From: JAAXGX01 sp965221595
Lineage (GTDB): Bacteria > Acidobacteriota > Vicinamibacteria > Vicinamibacterales > UBA8438
DNA length: 64,000 nucleotides
Assembly (NCBI GenBank): GCA_965221595.1
Contig: OZ244900.1
Location: forward strand, 3,100,001-3,164,000
Direction of reading: 5' to 3'
Shown: positions 31,789 to 39,650 of the stretch, one piece after another
Position numbering within the stretch: the stretch's first letter is position 1
How the letters are laid out: every line of letters begins with the position of its first letter
Program-made: the position numbers and the translations under genes
Notes under the pieces: generated by a model
Told to the model about the DNA's origin: nothing
What the model saw: only the letters and a program-made list of their open reading frames with translations
The model's database searches: none

Positions 31789-33213
31789 CTACTGCTGATC
31801 GTCCTGCTGGTCGTTCGCCGCCACCGCCTGCGACGGGAACTCCACCTGGCACAGCGGACACCCGATGAGGTGATCGTTCTTCGTCAGTTGCAGCCTGGCG
31901 CGGCGCTCGGCCATCTCGCGCTCGAACTGCTCGTCGGTCAGCTCGTAGGCCAGCCCCAGGTCGATGAACATGTTGGACACCGAGCGGCGACCGCCGCCGG
32001 ACCAGTTGCGCGGATCGGCCACGTTGCGGTTGCCTGCCGTCGTGTCCAGCCAGCCGATGATGTGCAGGATGGTCCCCTTCGGCAGCAGCGGCGCGTGGTC
32101 GTCCTGGAAGATGTACTGCTTCACCCAGTTGTGGTCGTAGCCCACGCAGGACAGCGTCTCGATGTTGTGGCCCCAGATGGCCTCGAGGCACATCCGCGTG
32201 CCGGGCGCGTGCTGGTGCGGCTCGAACGACAGCAGCTTGGTGTGTGCGTCGAGCACGCGGTACGCGTGCAGCTCCTGTGCGGCCTGGTTCGGCTTGATGT
32301 CGATGTCGACGCCGTTGCCGACGAAGGTCCGCGCGTACCTCACAGCCGGCTCGTAGCCCCGGGGGTGCAGCTTGAACGCGAACTTGAGATGCGCCCGGGT
32401 CTCACGGCCGTTCGAGTGCAGATGGGCGTTGTGCAGGTCCAGCACCGACCCGGCCTCGAGCAACCGGCCGGCCTCCGGCGGGAACACGTCCGCATTGCGC
32501 CCGACCTCGTGGACCGGCCAGCCGTCCGGGCGCTGACCAGCGGGAGCGTCGGGCCCCAGCGACCCGTAGTTCATGTGGTGGAAGACGTAGCGACCGCCGA
32601 CCGTACCGGAGGCCTGTGCCTGCGGCACGTCGTTGAACTCCCTGACTTCCACGGCCGCGACGTAGCGGTCTTCCGTCAGCCCGGTCTCGAGCCTGCCGAG
32701 CGACGTCCAACTGTCCGGCGCGGACGCCGGCACGACGACCTCGGGCGACTCGAGGATCAGATCCGGCTCGCCGATCGTCCATTCGTCCTCGCCTGCGAAC
32801 TGCAGCGGCGGCGGCAGATCGGCGGGATTGCCCAGCGGCGCGCCGTTGTCCGCCCAGGCGGCGATGGCCTCGATCTCGTCCTCCGTCAACGACGGATCGT
32901 TCTTGAAGTGCTGGATCCCGATGTCCTTCTCGACGAACCAGGGCGGCATGGCGCCGCGCCGATGCCGGAGCGCGGTCCGCGCCTTGATTGCCCGCGCCCA
33001 GGGCCGCGTCTCCTCGTACGTCAAGAGCGACATCGGCGCCACCGACTCCGGCCGATGGCACTGCTGGCAGCTCCGTTGCAGGATGGGTGCAATGTCCTTC
33101 GCGAACGTCACCTCGCGCTGGCCGGCAACGTCCGATGCGCCCGGTTGGGCACCCGCCGCGACCGGTGCCAGCACACCGGCAACGAGCAACGCGGAACGAT
33201 ACAGGTTTGTCAT
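31789..33213 (-). CDS. cytochrome c / copper type II monooxygenase-like protein, module copy A
   Basis: A 474-residue secreted protein. After a signal peptide (LYRSALLVAGVLAPVAAGAQ), the N-terminal domain carries a haem c site, ILQRSCQQCHRPESVAPMSL (near residue 49). The C-terminal half has paired beta-sandwich features of ascorbate-dependent copper type II monooxygenases: HNAHLHSNGRET, FEPHQHAPGTRMCLEAIWG and VGYDHNWVKQY. The His and Met residues could bind a single copper. Such enzymes hydroxylate C-H bonds with O2; here the fused cytochrome could supply electrons in place of ascorbate (inference). A C-terminal CPLC pair (IGCPLCQVEF) is extra. It is first in a two-gene operon with the GPDNHxEPGGPD protein. 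Confidence 0.8.
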   Translation of the reverse strand: MTNLYRSALLVAGVLAPVAAGAQPGASDVAGQREVTFAKDIAPILQRSCQQCHRPESVAPMSLLTYEETRPWARAIKARTALRHRRGAMPPWFVEKDIGIQHFKNDPSLTEDEIEAIAAWADNGAPLGNPADLPPPLQFAGEDEWTIGEPDLILESPEVVVPASAPDSWTSLGRLETGLTEDRYVAAVEVREFNDVPQAQASGTVGGRYVFHHMNYGSLGPDAPAGQRPDGWPVHEVGRNADVFPPEAGRLLEAGSVLDLHNAHLHSNGRETRAHLKFAFKLHPRGYEPAVRYARTFVGNGVDIDIKPNQAAQELHAYRVLDAHTKLLSFEPHQHAPGTRMCLEAIWGHNIETLSCVGYDHNWVKQYIFQDDHAPLLPKGTILHIIGWLDTTAGNRNVADPRNWSGGGRRSVSNMFIDLGLAYELTDEQFEREMAERRARLQLTKNDHLIGCPLCQVEFPSQAVAANDQQDDQQ

Positions 33214-33589
33214 CCGGAGAACTCCCCTTCCCTCAGCCGATGATGGGGATCAGTATCACCCCAAAGCCGCCGGGACGCAACCGCGGTGCGGCAGGCTGCG
33301 GAGCGCATATAATCGCGGCGTGGCGGCGAGAGCGCCGGGGACGGAAGGGCGTTGCGGGCGGCGGAGCGGAACGCTGAACGTGACAGGTGAGGCACGCCGG
33401 GACGCAGCTCCCAGGACATACGCCCGCGGACACGGCCGGGCGCGCCCACCCGTCGCTGCCCGCTCGTGCAATCCCCGGAATGCGGTCGTCGCCCGGGCGG
33501 ACAAGAGTGTATTCAGGGTAGCGGGGCAACATCACGCGACGTCGACGGCGCCGTTGCACCCGTGTTAATTCGAGGAGGTGGCGGACAAG
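33214..33589 (+). other. 376-base intergenic region with a promoter and a possible small ORF
   Basis: The region separates the divergent module A and DUF2911 genes. On the minus strand GATACT (about 33250) may serve the monooxygenase-like gene. On the plus strand a perfect TATAAT (33308-33313) is followed after six bases by GTG 33320, opening an 82-codon frame to 33568. That frame has an Arg/Ala-rich, uninformative sequence and no known motif. The DUF2911 gene's own ribosome-binding site (GAGGAGG) is at 33572-33578. If the TATAAT serves DUF2911 instead, the leader would be about 270 bases. Confidence 0.4.
33308..33313 (+). promoter_or_regulatory. -10 box (TATAAT) in the DUF2911 upstream region
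   Basis: A perfect TATAAT in a GC-rich stretch. It lies six bases before a GTG that opens an 82-codon frame, and 277 bases before the DUF2911 ATG. No -35 can be assigned with confidence. Confidence 0.45.
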
Positions 33590-34318
33590 ATGAGATGGAC
33601 CGCGACGCGTGCAGCTTGCAGCGGGCTGCTTGTCGGCCTGACGTTGGTGGCGGGTGCCGCCCCGGCGACCGCCCAGTTCCGCGCCCCGAGCCCGGACGGC
33701 CTGGCATCCACCGAAACCGGCGGGCGGTATGCCGGCGGGCGGACGCCGTACTACATCGAGGGCCGGTGGATCGAGATCAGCTACGGCCGCCCCATCAAGC
33801 GCGGCCGGGAGCTCTGGGGGACGGAGCAGACCTACGGCATGTGGCTCAACCGGGGCGCGCCGGTCTGGCGCGCCGGCGCCGACGTGTCCACCTACCTGAT
33901 GACCGAGGCGCCGCTGGTCATCGGCGGCACCCGCATCGAGCCCGGCGGCTACACGATGTTCATCGACCTGGCGCCCGACGACTGGACGCTCATCATCTCC
34001 AACTGGCAGCCGCAGAGCCGCTACGACCCGAACAATCGCACCGAGCTCTGGGGCTCCTACGGCTACACCCCGGACAAGGACGTCGTGCGCGTGCCCATGG
34101 CGCTGTCCGAGCTCCCGTGGTCGGTGGACCAACTCACCTGGCTCTTCCTGGACGTGACCGACGCGGCCGGCCGTTTCGCCCTGCTGTGGGACAGGATGAT
34201 GGCCGCCGTCCCGTTCGACATCGCCCCCGAGCCGGCCGACGTGGAGGGCCAGGGGCCGACCATCGATCCGCGCTCGGCCCCCGTCGTCCGCAACGGCCCG
34301 GGGGGTGGCGGCCGATGA
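33590..34318 (+). CDS. secreted DUF2911 protein
   Basis: A 242-residue exported protein of the DUF2911 family. The signal (CSGLLVGLTLVAGAAPATAQ) is followed by the domain: GRWIEISYGRPIKRGRELWG, EQTYGMWLNRGAPVWRAGAD, GGTRIEPGGYTMFIDLAPDD and WTLIISNWQPQSRYDP, all typical of it. Its function is not known; it is common in secretomes of Bacteroidota and Acidobacteriota. ATG 33590 is chosen over GTG 33578, because the GAGGAGG site lies 11 bases before the ATG but overlaps the GTG. The stop overlaps the start of the next gene (ATGA), so the two are coupled. Confidence 0.85.
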   Translation: MRWTATRAACSGLLVGLTLVAGAAPATAQFRAPSPDGLASTETGGRYAGGRTPYYIEGRWIEISYGRPIKRGRELWGTEQTYGMWLNRGAPVWRAGADVSTYLMTEAPLVIGGTRIEPGGYTMFIDLAPDDWTLIISNWQPQSRYDPNNRTELWGSYGYTPDKDVVRVPMALSELPWSVDQLTWLFLDVTDAAGRFALLWDRMMAAVPFDIAPEPADVEGQGPTIDPRSAPVVRNGPGGGGR

Positions 34319-35283
34319 CGGCCGGCACGCCTGCAGCGCGGCTCGCGACGCGACACGCCGGGCGGCAGGCGGCGGCGATCCTGGCGGCGGCGCTGCTGGC
34401 CGCGGGTGGCAGCGAGGCCGCGGCGCAGACGCAGGGTACCCCGGAGGTGGCGCACATCGGCATCGTGGTGCGCGACGCCACGGCCTCGGCGGCGGCCTAC
34501 GCCGCGCTGGCCGGGGTTACCGCGCCGCCAGTGGAAGCGGCCCGCGGGGACGAGCCTGCACGCGCGGCACGGCTGCGGCTCGCCAACGTCGCCGTCGACC
34601 TGATCGAGCCCACCGGCCCACCCGGCGGCGCGTACCGGGACTTCCTCGACACCCGCGGCCAGGGCGTGCACCACCTGACCATCCGCACCAGCAGCGGGAC
34701 GCAACGCATCGATCTCACCCGGCAGCTGGGCCTGCGGGTGGAGCTGGTGGAGACCGTGCCCGCGGCAGACAGCGCGCGGCCGCAAGGTCGGACCGGCGCC
34801 GGGGCTGCTGGAGCAGGCCCCGGCGCGGATCTCGACCGCCCGGCCTGCATCACGCACCTGGGCATTGCCGTACGCGACATCCGGGCCGCGCGGCAGGCCC
34901 TCCTGGACGTGGTGGGCGTCGAGCCGACGCCCATCCGGGAATTCGAGGCGGCGCGCGGGCAAGGCGAGTTCACCGCCTTCAACCTGCGCAACGTCAGCCT
35001 GGAACTGCTGCAGCAGGTAGGCGACGGCACCGGCATCTATGCCGACTTCCTGAACCTGCACGGGCAGCGCGTCCACCATATCGGGTTGCACTTCCGGCAT
35101 GCAGGCGACAGCCTCGACATGCCGGCGCAGGTGGAGCGCCTGGAGCGGCACGGCGGCCTGCTGACGGGGGACGGCGGGAGCCACGCCTACTTCGACCTCC
35201 GCCCGCAGCTCGGCCTGCTGGTCGAGGCGCTGCCGCCGGCGTCGAGCGACGCCATCTACCCGCACCCCCACGATGCGCCGTAG
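34315..35283 (+). CDS. secreted double-VOC-domain protein
   Basis: A 322-residue exported protein with two glyoxalase/VOC modules. The first (EVAHIGIVVRDATASAAAYA to about residue 145) and the second (CITHLGIAVRDIRAARQALL to the end) are each a beta-alpha-beta-beta-beta pair. GQGVHHLTIRTSSG and GQRVHHIGLHFRHAG mark corresponding strands, with His at the usual metal-ligand places. Paired modules usually form one active site, so it may be an epimerase, dioxygenase or lyase; the reaction is unknown. The ATG overlaps the DUF2911 stop, so the pair is an operon. A Gly/Ala-rich linker joins the modules. Confidence 0.8.
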   Translation: MTAGTPAARLATRHAGRQAAAILAAALLAAGGSEAAAQTQGTPEVAHIGIVVRDATASAAAYAALAGVTAPPVEAARGDEPARAARLRLANVAVDLIEPTGPPGGAYRDFLDTRGQGVHHLTIRTSSGTQRIDLTRQLGLRVELVETVPAADSARPQGRTGAGAAGAGPGADLDRPACITHLGIAVRDIRAARQALLDVVGVEPTPIREFEAARGQGEFTAFNLRNVSLELLQQVGDGTGIYADFLNLHGQRVHHIGLHFRHAGDSLDMPAQVERLERHGGLLTGDGGSHAYFDLRPQLGLLVEALPPASSDAIYPHPHDAP

Positions 35284-35356
35284 ACCCGGCGCCCACGGTG
35301 CGCCGCGGCGCGAGCGGACGCCGGGTTGCAGGGCGCAGCCCGCCGATTGACGCTGC

Positions 35357-35362
35357 TACAAT
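35357..35362 (+). promoter_or_regulatory. -10 box (TACAAT) of module copy B
   Basis: TACAAT lies 28 bases before the ATG at 35391. The leader carries GGGAGGAGG (35374-35382). An ATG at 35361 overlaps the -10 box and is not used. Confidence 0.5.
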
Positions 35363-35390
35363 GACTACTCGCAGGGAGGAGGTCGAAGCG

Positions 35391-36806
35391 ATGCTCACCA
35401 TCTCGAACCACCGCCGGCTCGCGTTGCCGGCCCTTGCCTTGGCCGGGATTGCACTGCTCGCGGGCGCGCCGGCGTGGGTGCCCGACGCCGCGGCGCAGAC
35501 CGACTCGCAAGCGTCGGTGACCTTCACCCGGGACGTGGCGCCGATACTCCAGCGCTCGTGCCAGGCTTGCCACCGCCCGGGTTCCATTGCGCCGATGTCG
35601 CTCGTCACCTACGAGGAAGTACGGCCATGGGCGCGGGCCATCAGGGACAAGACGTCGCGGCCCGACAACGACCCGGATCGCATGCCGCCGTGGTTCATCG
35701 AGAAGGATATCGGCATCCAGAACTTCAAGGAGGACATCTCCCTGAGTCCGCGGGAGATCGAGACCATCGCGGCCTGGGCGGACGCAGGGGCACCCCGCGG
35801 CAACCCGGCCGACCTGCCGCCGGCCGTGGAGTGGCCGGATGGCAAGGACTGGTCGTTCGGCGAGCCGGACCTGGTCGTGTCGTCGCCCGAGCATACGCTC
35901 GAGGCGGTGGCGGCCGACTGGTACGGCCTGCTCGACCGCTCACCCACCGGGCTGACCGAGGACCGCTGGGTCCAGGCGGTCGAAGTCCGCGAGGTGCTGC
36001 TCGACGAGGCCACGGTCGACCGCAAGTCGGGCGACCTGAACCTGTTCGTCGTGCACCACGCCGTCATCTCCGCGCGCGAGCGGTCCGAGGAAATCCAGAC
36101 CCAGTCGCGGCCGGGCAGCGCCCGCGGTCCGACCGACCTGTTCATGGTGGTCCATGAGGTCGGCCAGAACGCGACCCACTATCCCGAGACGCTCGGCGTG
36201 CGGCTGCCGGCCGGCTCGGCGCTGAACTGGGACCTGCACCTGCACTCCATCGGCGTCGAGGTGCCGTTCCGCATCGACGTGGCGTTCAAGTTCCACCCCC
36301 GCGGCTGGGAGCCGAAATACAGCGGTCGCGGCGGCATCATCAGCTACCTGACCTTCGACATCGACATCCCGCCCGAGGAGCCGAACGCGATGATGGAAGG
36401 CATGCAGCTCGTGACCCAGCCGGGCATCATGATGACGTTCGAGCCGCACCTGCACTCGAGCGGCAAGCGCATGTGCATCGAGGCGATGTATCCCAGTGGC
36501 CTGAGCGAGATGCTCAACTGCGCCGGCTACAACCACAACTGGGTGAAGGTCTACGTCTACGAGGAAGACCACGCACCGCTGCTGCCGGCCAACACGCTGC
36601 TGCGCGTCACCGCCTGGTACGACAACACGCTGAACAACCCCCGCGTGGTCGATCCGCGCAACTGGAAGGGGTACGGCAACCGCTCGACCGACGACATGTT
36701 CCTGAACCTCTCCCGGTTCGTGCCTATCACCGAGGAGCAGTACGAGGAAGAACTGGCGCGGCGGCAGGCGTTGGAGCGGGCGCGGCTGACGCAGGACAAC
36801 GATTGA
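35391..36806 (+). CDS. cytochrome c / copper type II monooxygenase-like protein, module copy B
   Basis: A 471-residue paralogue of the genes at 31789 and 63367. The signal (LALPALALAGIALLAGAPAW) is followed by the haem c site ILQRSCQACHRPGSIAPMSL. Copper-site blocks are WDLHLHSIGVEVPF, FEPHLHSSGKRMCIEAMYP, CAGYNHNWVKVYVYEEDHAP and VVDPRNWKGYGNRSTDDMF. The layout of cytochrome domain plus two PHM-like beta domains is the same as copy A, but the C-terminal CxxC tail is absent. It should be a periplasmic oxidoreductase. The secreted partner gene follows 22 bases downstream. Strong ribosome-binding site and a TACAAT promoter. Confidence 0.8.
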   Translation: MLTISNHRRLALPALALAGIALLAGAPAWVPDAAAQTDSQASVTFTRDVAPILQRSCQACHRPGSIAPMSLVTYEEVRPWARAIRDKTSRPDNDPDRMPPWFIEKDIGIQNFKEDISLSPREIETIAAWADAGAPRGNPADLPPAVEWPDGKDWSFGEPDLVVSSPEHTLEAVAADWYGLLDRSPTGLTEDRWVQAVEVREVLLDEATVDRKSGDLNLFVVHHAVISARERSEEIQTQSRPGSARGPTDLFMVVHEVGQNATHYPETLGVRLPAGSALNWDLHLHSIGVEVPFRIDVAFKFHPRGWEPKYSGRGGIISYLTFDIDIPPEEPNAMMEGMQLVTQPGIMMTFEPHLHSSGKRMCIEAMYPSGLSEMLNCAGYNHNWVKVYVYEEDHAPLLPANTLLRVTAWYDNTLNNPRVVDPRNWKGYGNRSTDDMFLNLSRFVPITEEQYEEELARRQALERARLTQDND

Positions 36807-36828
36807 CCGGTCGCCACGGGTCGCCACG

Positions 36829-37719
36829 ATGAGAGTGCACAACCGATTTCCGTGGACGGTCGCGGCGGGCGCGGCTGGCGTGGCAGCGCTGCTGCTGGCC
36901 GGTGTCCCCGGCGACACCGGCGGGCAGGTCGTCTACCGTGCCGGGCAGGACATAGCGCCGGCCTTCGACGGCTGGGAGGAGCGCCCCGACGGCACGTTCG
37001 ACCTGGCCTTCGGCTACTTCAACCGCAACTGGGAAGAGAAGCCGTTCGTGCCGGTCGGGCCGGACAATCACCTGGAGCCGGGCGGCCCGGACCAGGGGCA
37101 GCCGACCCTGTTCCAGCCGCGCCGCAACCGGTTCGTCTTTCGGATCAACGTGCCCGCCGACTTCGGCGAGCGCGAGATCGTGTGGACGCTGACCGTCAAC
37201 GGCAAGACGAACCAGGCGTACGGCTCGCTGCTCCCCGGCTACATCACGGACGCGGAGCTGCAGCAGTTCGACATCGGCGACTTCGGCCACAACAACGAGG
37301 CGATGCGGGCCAACCTGGCGCCGACCGTGCGCGTGGAGGGCAGCCTGCAGCGGACCGTGGCCGTGGGCCAGCCGCTGGCGCTCGCGGCCGTGGCCAGCGA
37401 CGACGGCATTCCGCCGGTGCATGCGGCGCCGCTGCGGCTGGTGGGCCGCCACGGGGCCTGGGGGCTGCGCGTGGCCTGGATCGTCTACCGCGGCCCTGAA
37501 CGCCACGTGCGGTTCGACCCGTACCAGTTCAAGACGTATCCCGACTACCGCAGCAACTCGCCCTGGACGCCCGGCTGGGAGCCGCCACCGCTGCCGGCCG
37601 ACGGACGCTTCCCGGTGACCGCGACGTTCAGCCGGGCGGGCGAGTACGTCATCCGCGTGCAGGCGCACGACGGCGGCCTGAAGGACACCGCGGACGTGAC
37701 GGTGACCGTCACGCCGTAA
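36829..37719 (+). CDS. secreted GPDNHxEPGGPD protein, module partner, copy B
   Basis: A 296-residue exported paralogue of the genes at 30840 and 62463. The signal segment (TVAAGAAGVAALLLAGVPG) is followed by APAFDGWEERPDGTFDLAFG, VPVGPDNHLEPGGPDQGQP, NRFVFRINVPADFGEREIVW and TLTVNGKTNQAYGSLLPGY. A middle domain with SDDGIPP and GLRVAWIVYRGPER comes next, then a C-terminal Ig/PKD-like part (FSRAGEYVIRVQAHDGGL). The first 120 residues are the most conserved among the copies. The function is unknown; constant pairing with the monooxygenase-like gene argues for a joint role. Confidence 0.82.
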   Translation: MRVHNRFPWTVAAGAAGVAALLLAGVPGDTGGQVVYRAGQDIAPAFDGWEERPDGTFDLAFGYFNRNWEEKPFVPVGPDNHLEPGGPDQGQPTLFQPRRNRFVFRINVPADFGEREIVWTLTVNGKTNQAYGSLLPGYITDAELQQFDIGDFGHNNEAMRANLAPTVRVEGSLQRTVAVGQPLALAAVASDDGIPPVHAAPLRLVGRHGAWGLRVAWIVYRGPERHVRFDPYQFKTYPDYRSNSPWTPGWEPPPLPADGRFPVTATFSRAGEYVIRVQAHDGGLKDTADVTVTVTP

Positions 37720-37775
37720 TCGAATGCCCGCGGGCCGCGCGCGGGCGCGGCAGGGGCCGGTCACGGAGGCGAGCC

Positions 37776-38390
37776 ATGCAGGTCGAGCCGCACGAGTCCG
37801 AACTCACGTGCACGCGGGCACACCGTGCGGGGACCGCGGCCCGTGTCGCGGCGCTGACCGCAGCGCTGCTGGTGGCCGTGGCGCTCGGCGCCGGTTGTGC
37901 CGCCCAGCCAGATGCGGCGGGCGGCAAGGAGGGCGAGGCGGCGGCGCTGAGCGACGTCGAGCGCCTGCTGGCCATCGAGGAGATCGGGCAGCTCAAGGCG
38001 CGTTACTTCCGCTGCCTGGACACGAAGGACTGGGCCTGCATCGCGACGCTGTTCACGCCTGACGCGACCGCGGTCTACAACGTCGAGGGCTCCGGCGACC
38101 TCGCCACGCCCGACAACCCGGTGACCGGCAACGACGGCATCGCCGCCTTCATCGAGCGCGCCGTAGAGCACCTGACCACGGTGCACCACGGCCACATGCC
38201 GGAGATCGAGATCACCTCTCCCACCACCGCGACCGGCATCTGGGCGATGGAGGACATCCTGCAGGTGCCCGACGGGGAGAACCTGGTACAGGGTTGGGGC
38301 CACTACCACGAGACGTACGAGCGCCGCGACGGTCGCTGGCAGATCAAGACGTTGCGGCTGACGCGGCTGCGCGTCGACCGCGCGGAGTGA
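37776..38390 (+). CDS. SnoaL/NTF2-like lipoprotein
   Basis: A 204-residue protein with a SnoaL-4-type NTF2 fold: LLAIEEIGQLKARYFRCLDT, KDWACIATLFTPDATA, GNDGIAAFIERAVEHL and HYHETYERRDGRWQIKTLRL. This fold makes a conical cavity for small hydrophobic ligands; members include ketosteroid isomerase-like enzymes and many of unknown role. The N-terminus has a hydrophobic core (AALTAALLVAVALGAGC) with a plausible lipobox at Cys42, though the N-region before it is unusually long. It lies 56 bases after the module B partner and may be part of that transcript. Confidence 0.8.
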   Translation: MQVEPHESELTCTRAHRAGTAARVAALTAALLVAVALGAGCAAQPDAAGGKEGEAAALSDVERLLAIEEIGQLKARYFRCLDTKDWACIATLFTPDATAVYNVEGSGDLATPDNPVTGNDGIAAFIERAVEHLTTVHHGHMPEIEITSPTTATGIWAMEDILQVPDGENLVQGWGHYHETYERRDGRWQIKTLRLTRLRVDRAE

Positions 38391-38408
38391 CGCGCCGTGG
38401 CCGGCGCG
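38391..38408. terminator. hairpin between convergent genes
   Basis: The 7-base arms CGCGCCG and CGGCGCG enclose a TGGC loop, beginning directly after the SnoaL gene's TGA. There is no T-tract. It could serve the convergent DUF6152 gene as well. Confidence 0.4.
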
Positions 38409-38415
38409 GCGCGGA

Positions 38416-38796
38416 CTACGGTTGAATGGGGCTGCCGTCCGGCCGGGTGAGTTCCGCGCAGCACATGCCGTACGTGCCGGGCGCCCGCGACGGGTTGCCT
38501 ACCGCGCGGATTGTGTCGCCCGCGTTGATCGTGTCCGGTGTCCATCCCCGGCGGCTCAGCGAAACCGCCGGTCCCATCTCGATCTCCCAGGCAATCGCCG
38601 CGCCGTCGTCACCGGCCCCTTCCAGGTACAGGAACGAGTGCGGGTTCTTGAACTCGAACCGGGTCACGACGCCCAGGGCCTCCACGCTGAGGGTGCCGTC
38701 GTAGAACGGGGTGCTGGCGTGGTGTGCCACCGCGGGGACCACCGTCAGGCCTCCGGCCGTCAGACACGCTATCGCGAACCATCGCGGAACTGCCAC
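38416..38796 (-). CDS. secreted DUF6152 protein
   Basis: A 126-residue exported protein. The signal (AIACLTAGGLTVVPAVAHH) is followed by the family hallmarks AHHASTPFYDG, GVVTRFEFKNPHSFLYLEG and WTPDTINAGDTIRAVGNPSR, and a C-terminal Cys pair (GMCCAELTRPDG). DUF6152 proteins are small OB-like periplasmic proteins of unknown role; the conserved His after the signal has suggested metal binding. The GTG start at 38796 has GAGGAGGG in front. It follows the gene at 38810 by 13 bases and should be co-transcribed with it. Confidence 0.82.
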   Translation of the reverse strand: MAVPRWFAIACLTAGGLTVVPAVAHHASTPFYDGTLSVEALGVVTRFEFKNPHSFLYLEGAGDDGAAIAWEIEMGPAVSLSRRGWTPDTINAGDTIRAVGNPSRAPGTYGMCCAELTRPDGSPIQP

Positions 38797-38809
38797 CTCG
38801 CTACCCTCC

Positions 38810-39574
38810 TCAGCGATACTTCGGGACCATGAAGCGGACCGGGTGCCGCGCCTCCTCCGGGTCGCACTCGTACGGCTGCAGCCGGTAGCCGTCCGGTGCC
38901 GGCAGCCACTGCGTGGTGTACGACGCGGGCTCCCTCAGGAAGAGGGAATCCTCCACGGTGACAGTCACCTTCAGGGCCTCGCCCTCCCGCCAGTAGCGCT
39001 CGGTCACGCGCTTGAGCTGCGAGGACGGAATGCCGTTGTAGTCGTCGAAACCCGTGATGTCGAACACGAAGTGGGTGGTCTCGACCAGCAGCGCGCCGTC
39101 CTCGTAACGGCCGACCGAGAAACCCTGGATGCCGTAGTCGTGGACGGTGGGCCGGCGTCCGTCCAACCAGACGGTGCGCAGCACGTCGTCCTTCTCGTAG
39201 CGGAACAGGACGCGGTCGGGCCACTGCACGACCTCCATCATGTAGGGGTCGTACTGCAGGGCGGGCGGCGTGGCGGGCACGCAGTCGTACTTCTGCGCCA
39301 GCGCCTCGTCGAACACCTGCTGGTAGGCCAACGCCCGCTCGTTCAGCACGGGAAAGTTGTCGGAGGTCCACGGCATGTCCGGGCCGTTGACCGGGCGAGC
39401 GCGCGGGCTCCCGTCCCAGACGCCCACGAGGCGCGGTACCTCGCCGGCAGGCTCCGAGGCCGACTGCGCCCCCGCCTGCGGACCGCCGGCGGCGAGCATC
39501 ACCGCCGGGAGCACGATAGGTGCCGCCACCCGCACGGGCTGCCAGGCAACGAATCGGCTGTGCGTTTTCCGCAT
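38810..39574 (-). CDS. secreted protein, distant relative of the DLQGxW family
   Basis: A 254-residue exported protein. After a signal (VAAPIVLPAVMLAAGGPQAG) comes PRLVGVWDGSPRA, the short equivalent of the DLQGxW opening, then AQKYDCVPATPP, VQWPDRVLFRYEKDDVLRTV and SVGRYEDGALLVETTHFVFD, where the family normally has GRWEGDTLVVET. The C-terminal CHEGNY is replaced by YECDPEEARHPVRF. I take it as a diverged relative that often travels with DUF6152, whose gene follows 13 bases downstream. Function unknown. ATG 39574 has GGACGGAGAGAG upstream. Confidence 0.72.
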   Translation of the reverse strand: MRKTHSRFVAWQPVRVAAPIVLPAVMLAAGGPQAGAQSASEPAGEVPRLVGVWDGSPRARPVNGPDMPWTSDNFPVLNERALAYQQVFDEALAQKYDCVPATPPALQYDPYMMEVVQWPDRVLFRYEKDDVLRTVWLDGRRPTVHDYGIQGFSVGRYEDGALLVETTHFVFDITGFDDYNGIPSSQLKRVTERYWREGEALKVTVTVEDSLFLREPASYTTQWLPAPDGYRLQPYECDPEEARHPVRFMVPKYR

Positions 39575-39607
39575 GGGTATCTCTCTCCGTCCCGCGAGTC
39601 TACCACC

Positions 39608-39613
39608 TATAAT
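39608..39613 (+). promoter_or_regulatory. -10 box (TATAAT) of the SMP-30-like gene
   Basis: A perfect TATAAT lies 37 bases before the ATG at 39651. The leader contains GGGGAGG (39637-39643). The region between the divergent genes is 76 bases long. Confidence 0.55.
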
Positions 39614-39650
39614 GGCCCGCGCGCGATGGGGCGTGCGGGGAGGATTTCTC

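Noticed and set aside
35361..35390. ATG 35361 as start of the module B monooxygenase-like gene
   Set aside because: It overlaps the TACAAT -10 box. ATG 35391 has GGGAGGAGG at proper distance and begins the signal peptide.
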